In this document: positions 1 through 7,109 of the stretch, piece by piece | How the letters are laid out: the number at the start of each line of letters is the position of its first letter | Position numbering within the stretch: position 1 is the stretch's first letter | NCBI RefSeq assembly: GCF_905220705.1 | Contig: NZ_CAJNAT010000037.1 | Span: 1-62,771, forward strand | DNA from: Paraburkholderia domus | GTDB lineage: Bacteria > Pseudomonadota > Gammaproteobacteria > Burkholderiales > Burkholderiaceae | Direction: 5' to 3' | Length of the DNA: 62,771 bases | Position numbers and translations under genes: made by a program | The notes under the pieces: generated by a model | Seen by the model: the letters and a program-made list of their open reading frames with translations, nothing else | The model's database searches: none | What the model was told of the DNA's origin: nothing

Positions 1-356
1 GCGCGCGTCTACATCAATAACCAGCTCACCGAAGACTGGGTCTACTTCTACGACACCACCGGCAATCTGGAGACCGCACAGAACCTCAAGACGCCGTGGC
101 TGCGTGGAAACTTTGGGCGGGATGCTGCACACCGCGTAATGCTTCAATCCAGCAACGGTTTTACTGCCAGGATCACCTACGACCCACGCGGCCGCATAAC
201 GCGATTCAGATACGACGAGGCCGCTGCGCCGTCCAACGGCCAGGTGGCACGCGTTCTCAGCGTGGACTATGGCTATGCGGCAAATGGTGAACTGGTCTCC
301 CGCAGCGGCACAGTGACGACGAACGGCGGTGCGCCCGTTTCGATCAGCAGCGACGA

Positions 357-537
357 GATTGACCAGTGGCTCGATAACTACGAGGCGGGTATCAATCCGG
401 TTGGGCCGCCACCGGGCACGCTCGGATGGGCGCGCTCACTGCTTCGGGCATCGTCGGAGCCGGGACTCATTCCGATCTGTATCGAGTGCATGTTCAATCC
501 CGCACTGAGCTGGGGTTGGCAGATGTCCTCGGACAAC
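357..537 (+). repeat. Rhs core-end homology block, copy 1 (partner 4270-4450)
   Basis: These 181 bases read identically at 4270-4450 by eye. The similarity then continues past the IS junction: 3507 onward matches 4451 onward for about 50 bases before the two copies diverge. The block encodes the linker just before the variable toxin tip. It is the kind of homology that allows an orphan tip to replace the expressed tip by recombination. Confidence 0.9.
530..537. repeat. Target-site duplication of IS66 element, left copy
   Basis: The octamer CGGACAAC directly precedes the IS left end. It recurs at 3499-3506 directly after the right end. Eight-base duplications are the rule for the IS66 family. 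Confidence 0.93.
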
Positions 538-575
538 GTATCCGTCAGCACAACCCGTTAGGGCAGTTTTCGCGG

Positions 576-1067
576 CTAAATGTCGACGATCTTTCGCAAT
601 AGAGAGTACGAAACGCGCCAGTGGCCATCGGTGTCATTGACGGCGACCGATGCGGTCTTGGCATTCAGCCTCACGACGACTCCGACGCGCTCGCTTAGGT
701 GCTTGTCAGTGAAGCTAACTGTGTCACCGATGAAGAACTCTTCACGCTGCGTTCTCGGCGGCGGTGTCGGTTCAACGTGAGGCTGAACAGTCGAAGTTTC
801 CGGGATGATCGCCGCATAGAGCACGCCCCAACGGCGTCGAGTTGTGCTGTCCTGAACCACTGCCTGTGTCTGGCGGAGTTCGACTATGGTGCCTTGCGCC
901 GGCGGTCCAAGCGGGTTATCGCCGATGTAGTTAACGGCCATCCCCAGGTGCAGGCGTTGACGTATTTCGAGAATACGTCGGGGATCATCAAGCATTTTGC
1001 CGATAGCAAGATAGAGGCGATAAAGCTCGGCACTAGGCGCCTGCCGAAGCGAGTCGAGAATGTCCAT
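576..1067 (-). CDS. IS66 passenger protein with two SH3/KOW-like repeats
   Basis: This 163-residue ORF begins 13 bases after the tnpC stop and ends just inside the left terminus of the element. The start at 1067 (MDILDS) was chosen because the longer open frame runs antisense through tnpC. After a helical N-terminus (about 1-40) the sequence shows two beta-rich segments, GMAVNYIGDNPLGPPAQGTI and GDTVSFTDKHLSERVGVVV. Both resemble small SH3 or KOW barrels that bind nucleic acid or protein. It is not one of the three standard IS66 proteins. Its role is unknown, and the barrel assignment is my reading of the pattern. Confidence 0.6.
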   Translation of the reverse strand: MDILDSLRQAPSAELYRLYLAIGKMLDDPRRILEIRQRLHLGMAVNYIGDNPLGPPAQGTIVELRQTQAVVQDSTTRRRWGVLYAAIIPETSTVQPHVEPTPPPRTQREEFFIGDTVSFTDKHLSERVGVVVRLNAKTASVAVNDTDGHWRVSYSLLRKIVDI

Positions 1068-1080
1068 GGTGTAGAGGTGT

Positions 1081-2604
1081 TTAACGGGCGAGCGGCAAGA
1101 GCTCGTGCACGCGATTGACGGGATACGACGGCAGTTTCTCAAGCGTTCGTTCGAGCCACGCATAGGGCTCGATATTATTAAGGCGAGCCGTTCCGATGAG
1201 TGAGTACATCGTTGCGGCCGCACGGGCACCTCGTGGAGACCCCGCGAACAGCCAGTTCGACCTTCCGAGGGCAATCGGTCTGATTTGGCGCTCAAGCGCA
1301 TTGTTGTCTGGCAACAGGACGCCGTTCTCTGTATATCGGACAAGCGCCTCCCAATGTCGCAACGCATAACCGAAGGCCTTGCCGAGCGGGGCTTGCGGGA
1401 GCAAACCGATGCTGTTTGCGTCTAGCCATTGACGAAACTGTGCCAACATCGGCAACGTCTGCGCTTGCCGGGCCGCAAGCTTGATGTCCGGGGTTTGGTC
1501 TTTGACCCGTGATTCAATCGCATATAGCTTGGCGATCCACTGCAGCGCCTGCGCCGCGAGGCCGGGGTCTTTCTGAGTCTTGGCAATTTCGAAGAACCGT
1601 CGACGGCAATGAGCCCAGCATCCGACCTCAATAATGTCACCTCGCGCGTAAAGCGCGCCATGACCGCTGTACGCGTCGGCTTGCAGATAGCCGTTGTATT
1701 TATTCAGGTACAGCAGCGGATGCGCGCCCGCGCGTGACTCAGCGAACTCGAACACGACCGCCGGCGGGTGGTCGACCCAGACTCCGTTCTCGTTGCGCTG
1801 GCCCGCGCCCAGATAGCCCCATAATCGTGCTGTGCGCGTTGATGGGTGCCCTCGCTCAAGCAGAGGTAGCGTCGTGTCGTCCACGTGCATGCGCGGCGCC
1901 TTCAACTGGTGAGCGCGCAAACCAGGCAGCAGTACCGAGAGTAGCTCAGCAGATGCCAGCTTCCATTCGCACAACGTAGCGCGTGGCAAGTACACGCCAC
2001 GGCGCGCGTAGCGCATTTCCTGTCGATTCAACGGCAGGTGATCGACATAGGTATTGACCAGGACATTGGCGAGCAGGCTCGCGCTCGCATTGCTCTTTGG
2101 CAGCGGCGACGGCTGAGCGCTTGCGGTCACGATGGTCGATTCGCCATCCTTCTTCGCCACGTATTTGAAGCGGATGTGCTCAATGACGGTGAGCTTGGAC
2201 GGCTCGTAATGCAGCGTCTCGCTGCGCTCTTCGCCGATCCGTTCAAGCGTATCGAACGCCATCTTCTGTTCGTCGCTCAGATCGTATTCGATGCGTGTGC
2301 GCGGCAGGTCCTTCGGTAGCGCCGGACGCCCTTTACGAGTGTGACTCCCTACGGGAATGGCGTCGACCGCCGGCGGTGCCGGGATATCTGTTGCGGCATC
2401 GAACAGCTCGGCTTGGTCCGCCAGGCGCTCGGAACTCACGCCAAAGCGCGCACGGTTCAACTGTGCGATCTGATACTGAAGGATTTCCAACTGCTCCCAC
2501 AACACCCGTGCGAGCCGGTTCTGTTCGAGCGCGAATGCTTGCAGCGCATCGGGCTCGACGGGAAGATCCGCGACAGTGACGGCGTTGGGTGGCATGTGCT
2601 CCAT
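1081..2604 (-). CDS. tnpC: IS66 family transposase TnpC
   Basis: The 507-residue DDE transposase has the usual IS66 layout. An N-terminal segment with a leucine-rich stretch (about 20-60) is followed by the IS66 zinc-finger/linker region and a catalytic core containing MHVDDTTLP, QADAYSGHG and the C-terminal DNNALERQIRPIALGRSNWL motif. Length is normal for the family and no frameshift is seen. It works with TnpA and TnpB encoded upstream in the same element. Confidence 0.95.
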   Translation of the reverse strand: MEHMPPNAVTVADLPVEPDALQAFALEQNRLARVLWEQLEILQYQIAQLNRARFGVSSERLADQAELFDAATDIPAPPAVDAIPVGSHTRKGRPALPKDLPRTRIEYDLSDEQKMAFDTLERIGEERSETLHYEPSKLTVIEHIRFKYVAKKDGESTIVTASAQPSPLPKSNASASLLANVLVNTYVDHLPLNRQEMRYARRGVYLPRATLCEWKLASAELLSVLLPGLRAHQLKAPRMHVDDTTLPLLERGHPSTRTARLWGYLGAGQRNENGVWVDHPPAVVFEFAESRAGAHPLLYLNKYNGYLQADAYSGHGALYARGDIIEVGCWAHCRRRFFEIAKTQKDPGLAAQALQWIAKLYAIESRVKDQTPDIKLAARQAQTLPMLAQFRQWLDANSIGLLPQAPLGKAFGYALRHWEALVRYTENGVLLPDNNALERQIRPIALGRSNWLFAGSPRGARAAATMYSLIGTARLNNIEPYAWLERTLEKLPSYPVNRVHELLPLAR

Positions 2605-2654
2605 GATGCCTAACTCAAGCCACGTTTACAAGCTCGGGGCTGCGCTGGAGCACC

Positions 2655-3002
2655 TCACGTCACGCGCGTCACTGCCACGGTGTGGTGCGGCTCTCGCGCC
2701 GGAATCTCGATGCCTTCGAGCCATGCGTTGAGCTCGGCGAGCGTGAAGCCGCGCTGAGCAAGTAACGAGGGTGACGGGAAACGGCCTCTTTCAAGACGCT
2801 TATACCAAAGTGCGAAGCCGGTCCGGTCCCAATAAAGAATCTTCACTTTGGAGCGATCGCGCGCCACGAAGACAAACAGATTGCCCGATGCAGGCTTCTG
2901 CGCAAGTAGCGGCTCGACGAGATAAGACAGCCCATCGATCGCCTTGCGCATGTCGACCGGGTCGCGACAGATGTAAGCGCGAACGTCCGAGGCAATCAGC
3001 AC
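2655..3002 (-). CDS. tnpB: IS66 family accessory protein TnpB
   Basis: This 115-residue protein starts MLIASDVRAYICRDPVDMRK and contains DGLSYLVE and LFVFVARDRSKVKILYWDRTG, the signature of IS66 Orf2. Its start overlaps the end of tnpA by seven bases, so the two are probably translationally coupled. TnpB is required with TnpA and TnpC for IS66 transposition, although its biochemical role is not settled. Confidence 0.95.
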   Translation of the reverse strand: MLIASDVRAYICRDPVDMRKAIDGLSYLVEPLLAQKPASGNLFVFVARDRSKVKILYWDRTGFALWYKRLERGRFPSPSLLAQRGFTLAELNAWLEGIEIPAREPHHTVAVTRVT

Positions 3003-3418
3003 CGGCCACCTCCGAGCTGTCCAAGCACAAATCGCACGATGCGCTCGGCGTGAACGCCGCTCAGTTCGATGCGAACGCCAGCGAGCGAGAGCGTCACCCC
3101 GTCACGCGACGGCGATACATCAGCCGCTGGCGTTGCAACAAGCGGCCTTGAGGGAGCCAGTTCACCATCCAGATTGGAAACGATGAATGCCGCATCCGCA
3201 GTAACCGCGAGTGGCTGTTTAATCTCTCTGACCGGGCTTGAGAGCTTCTTGCGCCACAGGCTGAAGGTGCTTACCGCCAGACCCTGTTCCCGGCAAAACC
3301 GCCGAGCGCCGACACCGCTCGCTTTCCAGGTGGTGACCATTTCGCCCCAGAACGCTTCCCCTTGCCGTGGGCGACGCGTACCCATCGCCGTTGCAGCCTT
3401 AATGTTCTCGTCTTCCAT
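2996..3418 (-). CDS. tnpA: IS66 family accessory protein TnpA (helix-turn-helix)
   Basis: This 140-residue protein contains WKASGVGARRFCREQGLAVS followed by TFSLWRKKL, the small helix-turn-helix pattern of IS66 Orf1. It is the first gene of the element read from its right end. The C-terminal half (GVRIELSGVHAERIVRFVL) is a conserved tail in the family. The frame is intact. Confidence 0.93.
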   Translation of the reverse strand: MEDENIKAATAMGTRRPRQGEAFWGEMVTTWKASGVGARRFCREQGLAVSTFSLWRKKLSSPVREIKQPLAVTADAAFIVSNLDGELAPSRPLVATPAADVSPSRDGVTLSLAGVRIELSGVHAERIVRFVLGQLGGGRC

Positions 3419-3498
3419 CGCATCGCCCTCGTTCTCACGAAAGCATCACCTTCACATTCGGGAAGTCGCGATTCAAGTTGGGATCCGCTGACGCTTAC

Positions 3499-3506
3499 CG
3501 GACAAC
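3499..3506. repeat. Target-site duplication of IS66 element, right copy
   Basis: Second copy of CGGACAAC, matching 530-537. The rhs reading frame resumes in register immediately after it. Confidence 0.93.
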
Positions 3507-3899
3507 GACGACCCGTTCGGTATTGTCGGGATTGCCGGCACGATTCGTGGGGCGGTCAATGGGATCGCCAACCTGTGCAAGCCGACGCAGGTTACTACTG
3601 AGCAACTGTTGGCCGCAGCGAACAAACCACATAACAACACGGGTCTAAGTGGACTTGCGCGGTCGTGGGACAAGCACTCGCCTCGTGACTCCAATTACTA
3701 TCCACCATTGAAGGGAAACATAGAAGAAAAAAATGCTACCGCGAGTAAGTGGGCCCGAGACATTCTTGAAAATCCGACCACTATAAGGAACGAACTGAGC
3801 CGTGGAGGGTTCGAATACCGAGCGCCAGACGGTACAGGAATGCGATTTGAGGGTGATGGTAGGTTTGTCGGTGTTTTAAATCCCAAACAGGTGCCGTGA
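3507..3899 (+). pseudogene. Severed Rhs C-terminal toxin tip (CT1)
   Basis: These 130 codons continue the rhs frame exactly where the IS interrupted it (DDPFGIVGIAGTIRGAV...). The first 30 or so match the orphan tip at 4451. The remainder (from about 3590) is unique and should be the toxin domain, ending GFEYRAPDGTGMRF then FVGVLNPKQVP. No start codon or ribosome site is placed to express the whole piece; an internal ATG at 3609 could give 96 residues. The toxin family is not recognised. The C-terminal beta-rich pattern could fit a small RNase-like fold, but that is a guess. The adjacent gene overlaps the stop codon, as immunity genes do. Confidence 0.75.
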
Positions 3900-4183
3900 T
3901 GAAAACGCAGATGGTAAATAACGTCGAGCTGGTGTGGTCGTCTGCCCCTCTCGAATACGACTACGTAACGCTGGAGATCCTTTTAGACAGGGACCCCGTG
4001 GTCGTCGTCAATCGAGAAAAAGGGCTAGACAATCTTGAAGTTGAACTCTTTGGCCCGACGCCGACGGGTACGATGATGTACAAGCTTCCTCTCGAACGCT
4101 TAATAGACGCGCTCATCGAATGTCGCGATGGAATGAAGGGGTCCACGTGGAAGGAACCACCTGACGACAGCCCGAACGCATAG
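3899..4183 (+). CDS. Predicted immunity protein for CT1 (Imm1)
   Basis: This 94-residue acidic protein starts at an ATG that overlaps the toxin-tip stop by one base, so it was coupled to rhs translation. It has no signal peptide or membrane segment. It belongs with the proteins at 5299 and 5573: all share a core (VWSS..EY..VTLE.LLD..P.V..N.E.G..NL..EL.GP.P.G). By my count 61 of 94 residues match the 5573 protein without gaps. Immunity proteins bind and neutralise the cognate toxin in the cytoplasm. The family has no name I can give with certainty. Confidence 0.75.
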   Translation: MKTQMVNNVELVWSSAPLEYDYVTLEILLDRDPVVVVNREKGLDNLEVELFGPTPTGTMMYKLPLERLIDALIECRDGMKGSTWKEPPDDSPNA

Positions 4184-4197
4184 AGGCGTGACAACAG

Positions 4198-4226
4198 AAA
4201 GGGCGCGCAGATTCGCGCCCTTTCTT
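4198..4226 (+). terminator. Rho-independent terminator after Imm1
   Basis: AAAGGGCGCG (4198-4207) pairs with CGCGCCCTTT (4214-4223) across a six-base loop and is followed by CTT. It lies 14 bases after the immunity stop codon and separates the first toxin-immunity pair from the orphan pair. Confidence 0.8.
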
Positions 4227-4269
4227 CAGATTGGCTTCCTTACGTCAGTTTTGCGCGGTCCCGGGTTGC

Positions 4270-4852
4270 GATTGACCAGTGGCTCGATAACTACGAGGCG
4301 GGTATCAATCCGGTTGGGCCGCCACCGGGCACGCTCGGATGGGCGCGCTCACTGCTTCGGGCATCGTCGGAGCCGGGACTCATTCCGATCTGTATCGAGT
4401 GCATGTTCAATCCCGCACTGAGCTGGGGTTGGCAGATGTCCTCGGACAACGACGACCCGTTCGGTATTGTCGGGATTGCCGGCACGATTCGTGGGGCGGT
4501 TGGCGGGATCGCCAATCTGTGCAAGCCGACGCAGGTCACTAAAGATGAACTGCTGGCGGCAGCGAATGAGGCGCACGCGGCTGGGCAGTTGATGAGCAAG
4601 GCTGGCAGAGCGGCCACCAAGCACCCGGAATATTTCGGGTTCCGGTCAGCCGAAGATTTGCGTCAGACCTATCGGACCACGGACCAGCTAAACCAATTGG
4701 CATCCGACGCAGTAAGAAACGCATTAGATAATGGCGTGCGCACAACAGGTATAGGGGGGCGCTACGCGGATGGATGGGTGACCTATACTCCTCCTACCGG
4801 ACCTTCGGCAACTTTCTATTCAAACGGCGACTTCATCGGATTCAGGAAATAA
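4270..4852 (+). pseudogene. Orphan Rhs C-terminal tip (CT2), no start codon
   Basis: The segment begins mid-frame at the homology block 4270-4450 (same as 357-537) and continues IDQWLDNYEAG... through the linker into a different toxin tip ending YTPPTGPSATFYSNGDFIGF. I find no start codon or ribosome site in frame upstream, and a terminator sits just before it. This is the usual form of a silent rhs-CT cassette that is expressed only after recombining onto an upstream rhs core. Both tips end in a similar pattern (aromatic, Pro, Gly, Phe, then GDF/GRF-hydrophobic-G), suggesting related folds. The toxic activity is unknown. Confidence 0.75.
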
Positions 4853-4853
4853 A

Positions 4854-5120
4854 TTGGCTACTCTCTATTTTGAGTTATTTGCTGACGTCACCGCCGCGCA
4901 CCCATACATTGCTGTCCATCTTTTTGAAGATGGCGAGTCTTACGACCCCGGCAAGTTCAATCCCTTCATGGAACTTGCAGTTGAAAAGGACAACAATCTT
5001 TATCTTACGGTCTATAAGACTGACAAAGCTCAGATCTTGACCGTCGATCAATGGGACGAGATTTCGAGGCGCGCACGCGCCTATCATGCGGAAGTTCTAG
5101 CCAGCGGAGAGGACTGGTAA
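4854..5120 (+). CDS. Predicted immunity protein for orphan CT2 (Imm2)
   Basis: This 88-residue acidic protein has a TTG start (4854) one base after the tip stop codon. AGGAA at 4844-4848 is a well-placed ribosome site and decides that start. The sequence (ATLYFELFADVT... then QWDEISRRARAYHAEVLASG) is unrelated to Imm1, Imm3 and Imm4, as expected for a different toxin. There is no signal peptide or membrane segment. The immunity function is inferred from position only. Confidence 0.65.
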   Translation: MATLYFELFADVTAAHPYIAVHLFEDGESYDPGKFNPFMELAVEKDNNLYLTVYKTDKAQILTVDQWDEISRRARAYHAEVLASGEDW

Positions 5121-5143
5121 CGCTACGGGAGGACTGAAAGTGG

Positions 5144-5175
5144 AAGGTGCAAGAAATTGCGCCTTTTCATTTTTG
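5144..5175 (+). terminator. Terminator-like hairpin after Imm2
   Basis: AAGGTGCAA (5144-5152) pairs with TTGCGCCTT (5157-5165) with one G-T pair and a GAAA loop. TTCATTTTT follows. It closes the second toxin-immunity unit. Confidence 0.7.
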
Positions 5176-5182
5176 CGGCATA

Positions 5183-5302
5183 GTGGCCGCGACGGCATGG
5201 AGCTTCACCGATGATCAGCACTTCCTCGAACTGATGGATCGAATTGTCAAATTACATCACCTCGTGCGTCAAGCGACCCTCCTTACGCTGGATTTGAGAT
5301 GA
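5183..5302 (+). pseudogene. Remnant of a third toxin tip (CT3), coupled to Imm3
   Basis: A frame open from 5138 to the TGA at 5300-5302 encodes AWSFTDDQHFLELMDRIV and a short basic tail. The stop overlaps the ATG of the next immunity gene (ATGA at 5299-5302), the arrangement expected for a toxin tip and its immunity gene. Only GTG codons (5147, 5183) are available as starts and none has a good ribosome site. I read it as the surviving 3' end of a deleted cassette. It could also be chance coding. Confidence 0.4.
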
Positions 5303-5559
5303 GCAAACTTGAAATTGTCTGGTCGTCTGCTATGGACGAATATGAAGAGTTGACCCTCGAAGTTCTGCTGGACGGTTATCCTGTTGTTCGTGTCAATCAG
5401 GAAAATGGGGTGGAGAATCTTGTGGCAGAGTTAGGTGGACCCGAACCGGACGGCTCGATGGCTCGCAAAGTTCGTCTCAGCGAATTGATTCAGGCTTTGA
5501 TCAGAATTGATCAGTTGATGCATGCACCTAAACCGGGAGCGCCAATCGACGATGCCTAA
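5299..5559 (+). CDS. Predicted immunity protein, Imm1 family (Imm3)
   Basis: This 86-residue protein (MSKLEIVWSSAMDEYEELTL) has the same framework as Imm1 and the 5573 protein but is more diverged: GGPEPDG replaces GPTPTG, and the C-terminus is shorter. Its ATG overlaps the stop of the CT3 remnant. It lies 13 bases before the next paralogue, so the two are probably co-transcribed. It may protect against toxins delivered by neighbouring strains even though its cognate toxin gene is gone. Confidence 0.6.
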   Translation: MSKLEIVWSSAMDEYEELTLEVLLDGYPVVRVNQENGVENLVAELGGPEPDGSMARKVRLSELIQALIRIDQLMHAPKPGAPIDDA

Positions 5560-5572
5560 TCAAGGATGCGCT

Positions 5573-5857
5573 ATGAAAACTAAGATAGTCGAACGAGTGG
5601 AAACCGTTTGGTCATCGGCACCTGACGAATACAACTTTGTGACATTGGAAGTATTGCTAGACAGAAATCCGATTGTTGTCATCAATCGCGAGAAAGGACT
5701 GGATAATCTTGAAGTTGAATTATTCGGACCGACCCCGAACGGCACTATGGTCTACAAGTTATCGTTAGACCGCCTGATAAACGCCCTGACAGACGGTCGC
5801 AAGGGAATGTTAGAGTCACCTTGGACAGGTCTTCCCGAGGGCCACTCGAGCAAATAG
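5573..5857 (+). CDS. Predicted immunity protein, close Imm1 paralogue (Imm4)
   Basis: This 94-residue protein has the same length as Imm1 and about 65 percent identity by eye count. The start at 5573 (MKTKIVERVETVW) was preferred to an earlier ATG because it aligns with Imm1 and has AAGGA at 5562-5566. It has no recognisable partner tip. With Imm1 and Imm3 it makes three copies of one immunity family in two kilobases, which suggests either repeated tip exchange or an orphan immunity store. Confidence 0.65.
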   Translation: MKTKIVERVETVWSSAPDEYNFVTLEVLLDRNPIVVINREKGLDNLEVELFGPTPNGTMVYKLSLDRLINALTDGRKGMLESPWTGLPEGHSSK

Positions 5858-5871
5858 TAGCTTAGAAAAAG

Positions 5872-5897
5872 AAGGCGCGAGCAATCGCGCCTTTTCA
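5872..5897. terminator. Bidirectional terminator between Imm4 and the sulfate-binding gene
   Basis: AAGGCGCGA (5872-5880) pairs perfectly with TCGCGCCTT (5885-5893) around GCAA. T-rich tracts lie on both sides when each strand is read. It therefore serves the plus-strand immunity genes and the minus-strand gene ending at 5913. Confidence 0.8.
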
Positions 5898-5912
5898 CAT
5901 CGATCCGAAAAT

Positions 5913-6938
5913 TTACTTCTTGTCGACAATGATCTGATCGAACGTCCCACCATCAGAGAAATGCGTTTGCTGCGCTTTCTGCCAACTGCCGAACATCGCT
6001 TCGACGGTGAAGGTCTTGATCGGATTGAACTCAGCCGCATGCTTCGCGAGCACGTTCTTGTCGCGCGGACGCAGATGATGCTGCGCAATGATTTCCTGCG
6101 CGGCCGGCGACCACAGATAGTCGAGATACGCCTGCGCTTCCTTGCGCGTGCCGCGCTTGTCGACCACCTTGTCGACGATCGAGACCGGCGGCGCAGCCAG
6201 CAGACTCACCGACGGATACACCGCTTCGAAATTGCCCGCGCCCACACCCGTGTCGATCAACGACACTTCGTTTTCGAACGTCACCAGCACGTCGCCGATG
6301 CCGCGTTGCGTGAACGTGGTCGTCGCGCCGCGGCCGCCCGTGTCGAGCACCGGCACGTTCTTGAAGATCGCCTTCTCGAAGTCGAGCGCCTGCGCGTCGG
6401 TGCCGCCGTGTTGCTTGCGATAACCCCACGCGGCCAGATAGGTGTAGCGGCCGTTACCCGAGGTCTTCGGATTGGCGATCACCACCTGCACGCCGGGTTT
6501 GGCTAGATCGTCCCAGTCCTTGATGTGCTTCGGATTGCCCTTGCGCACGAGGAACACCATCGTAGTGGTGTACGGAGCGCTGTCGTCCGGCAGGCGCGCG
6601 CGCCAGTTGGCGGGGACCAGTTGGCCCTTCTCGGCGAGCAGGTCGATGTCGTTCGGCTGGTTCATCGTCACGACGTCAGCCTGCAGCCCCTGCAATACCG
6701 ACAGCGCCTGCGCGCTCGATGCACCATGCGACTGGCGAATCGACACGGTCTCGCCGCTCTTCTGCTTGTATGCCGTGATGAAACCGGCGTTGATGTCTTT
6801 GTACAGTTCGCGCGTCACGTCGTACGACACGTTGAGCAGCGACGTGTCTGCGTGTGCCGTCGAGATGCCGCCGAGCGCGAGCGTCATTGCCGTCACGCCG
6901 GCCGCCAGCCAGTGCGATGTCCCCGTCTTGCCTGCCAT
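5913..6938 (-). CDS. sbp: Periplasmic sulfate-binding protein of an ABC transporter
   Basis: This 341-residue protein has a Sec signal peptide with likely cleavage after AHA at residue 30. It then shows the sulfate/thiosulfate-binding fold: LLNVSYDVTRELY, VSIRQSHGASSAQA, DVVTMNQPNDID, NPKTSGNGRYTYLAAWGY and FENEV. It captures sulfate in the periplasm for a CysTWA permease. No cysT, cysW or cysA lies next to it, so it must work with a permease encoded elsewhere. Length and motifs match Sbp/CysP. Sbp rather than CysP is my preference, not proven. Confidence 0.93.
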   Translation of the reverse strand: MAGKTGTSHWLAAGVTAMTLALGGISTAHADTSLLNVSYDVTRELYKDINAGFITAYKQKSGETVSIRQSHGASSAQALSVLQGLQADVVTMNQPNDIDLLAEKGQLVPANWRARLPDDSAPYTTTMVFLVRKGNPKHIKDWDDLAKPGVQVVIANPKTSGNGRYTYLAAWGYRKQHGGTDAQALDFEKAIFKNVPVLDTGGRGATTTFTQRGIGDVLVTFENEVSLIDTGVGAGNFEAVYPSVSLLAAPPVSIVDKVVDKRGTRKEAQAYLDYLWSPAAQEIIAQHHLRPRDKNVLAKHAAEFNPIKTFTVEAMFGSWQKAQQTHFSDGGTFDQIIVDKK

Positions 6939-7109
6939 CTTGTCCCCGCTTATCGATGATGAAAATCTGTGGCCGCACCGGTGTGCGGCGTGAAGCGGGA
7001 TTCTAACGGATCGCTTACTAGTTCACTCAAGCTCAATTACGCGTTCAGTCATGCGCCTGGTTGCTCGAAAATTTGCCCACCGCTCGCCCCCAAAACGCCG
7101 GGCGAAAAC

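Larger units (their letters stand above)
1..561 (+). pseudogene. Rhs/YD-repeat polymorphic toxin, core 3' part, cut by IS66
   Basis: The frame is open from base 1, so the N-terminal bulk of this large secreted toxin lies outside the window. Visible residues carry degenerate YD repeats (ITYDPRGRITRFRYD near codons 58-72, YGYAANGEL near codon 90), typical of the Rhs shell that encapsulates a C-terminal toxin. The genuine frame runs to the Asp-Asn codons at 532-537, then reads seven foreign codons (VSVSTTR) from the IS to a TAG. Removing the IS and one target duplicate rejoins it in frame with 3507-3899. The present product therefore lacks its toxin tip. The Rhs assignment is strong from context, although the classical DPxGLxGG core end is not seen here. 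Confidence 0.8.
538..3498 (-). mobile_element. Complete IS66-family insertion sequence with passenger ORF
   Basis: The element is 2961 bp. Its left end reads GTATCCGTCAGC and its right end, on the other strand, GTAAGCGTCAGC, so the terminal repeats share GTAxxCGTCAGC. It is flanked by the perfect 8-bp duplication CGGACAAC. All genes are on the minus strand in the order tnpA, tnpB, tnpC, then a fourth small ORF. All frames look intact, so the element may still be mobile. It has inserted inside the rhs gene just before the toxin tip. Confidence 0.95.

Noticed and set aside
1068..1367. Longer N-terminus for the IS66 passenger protein (start at 1367)
   Set aside because: The extension runs antisense through the 3' end of tnpC and has low-complexity Arg/Ser composition; the ATG at 1067 fits the element layout.
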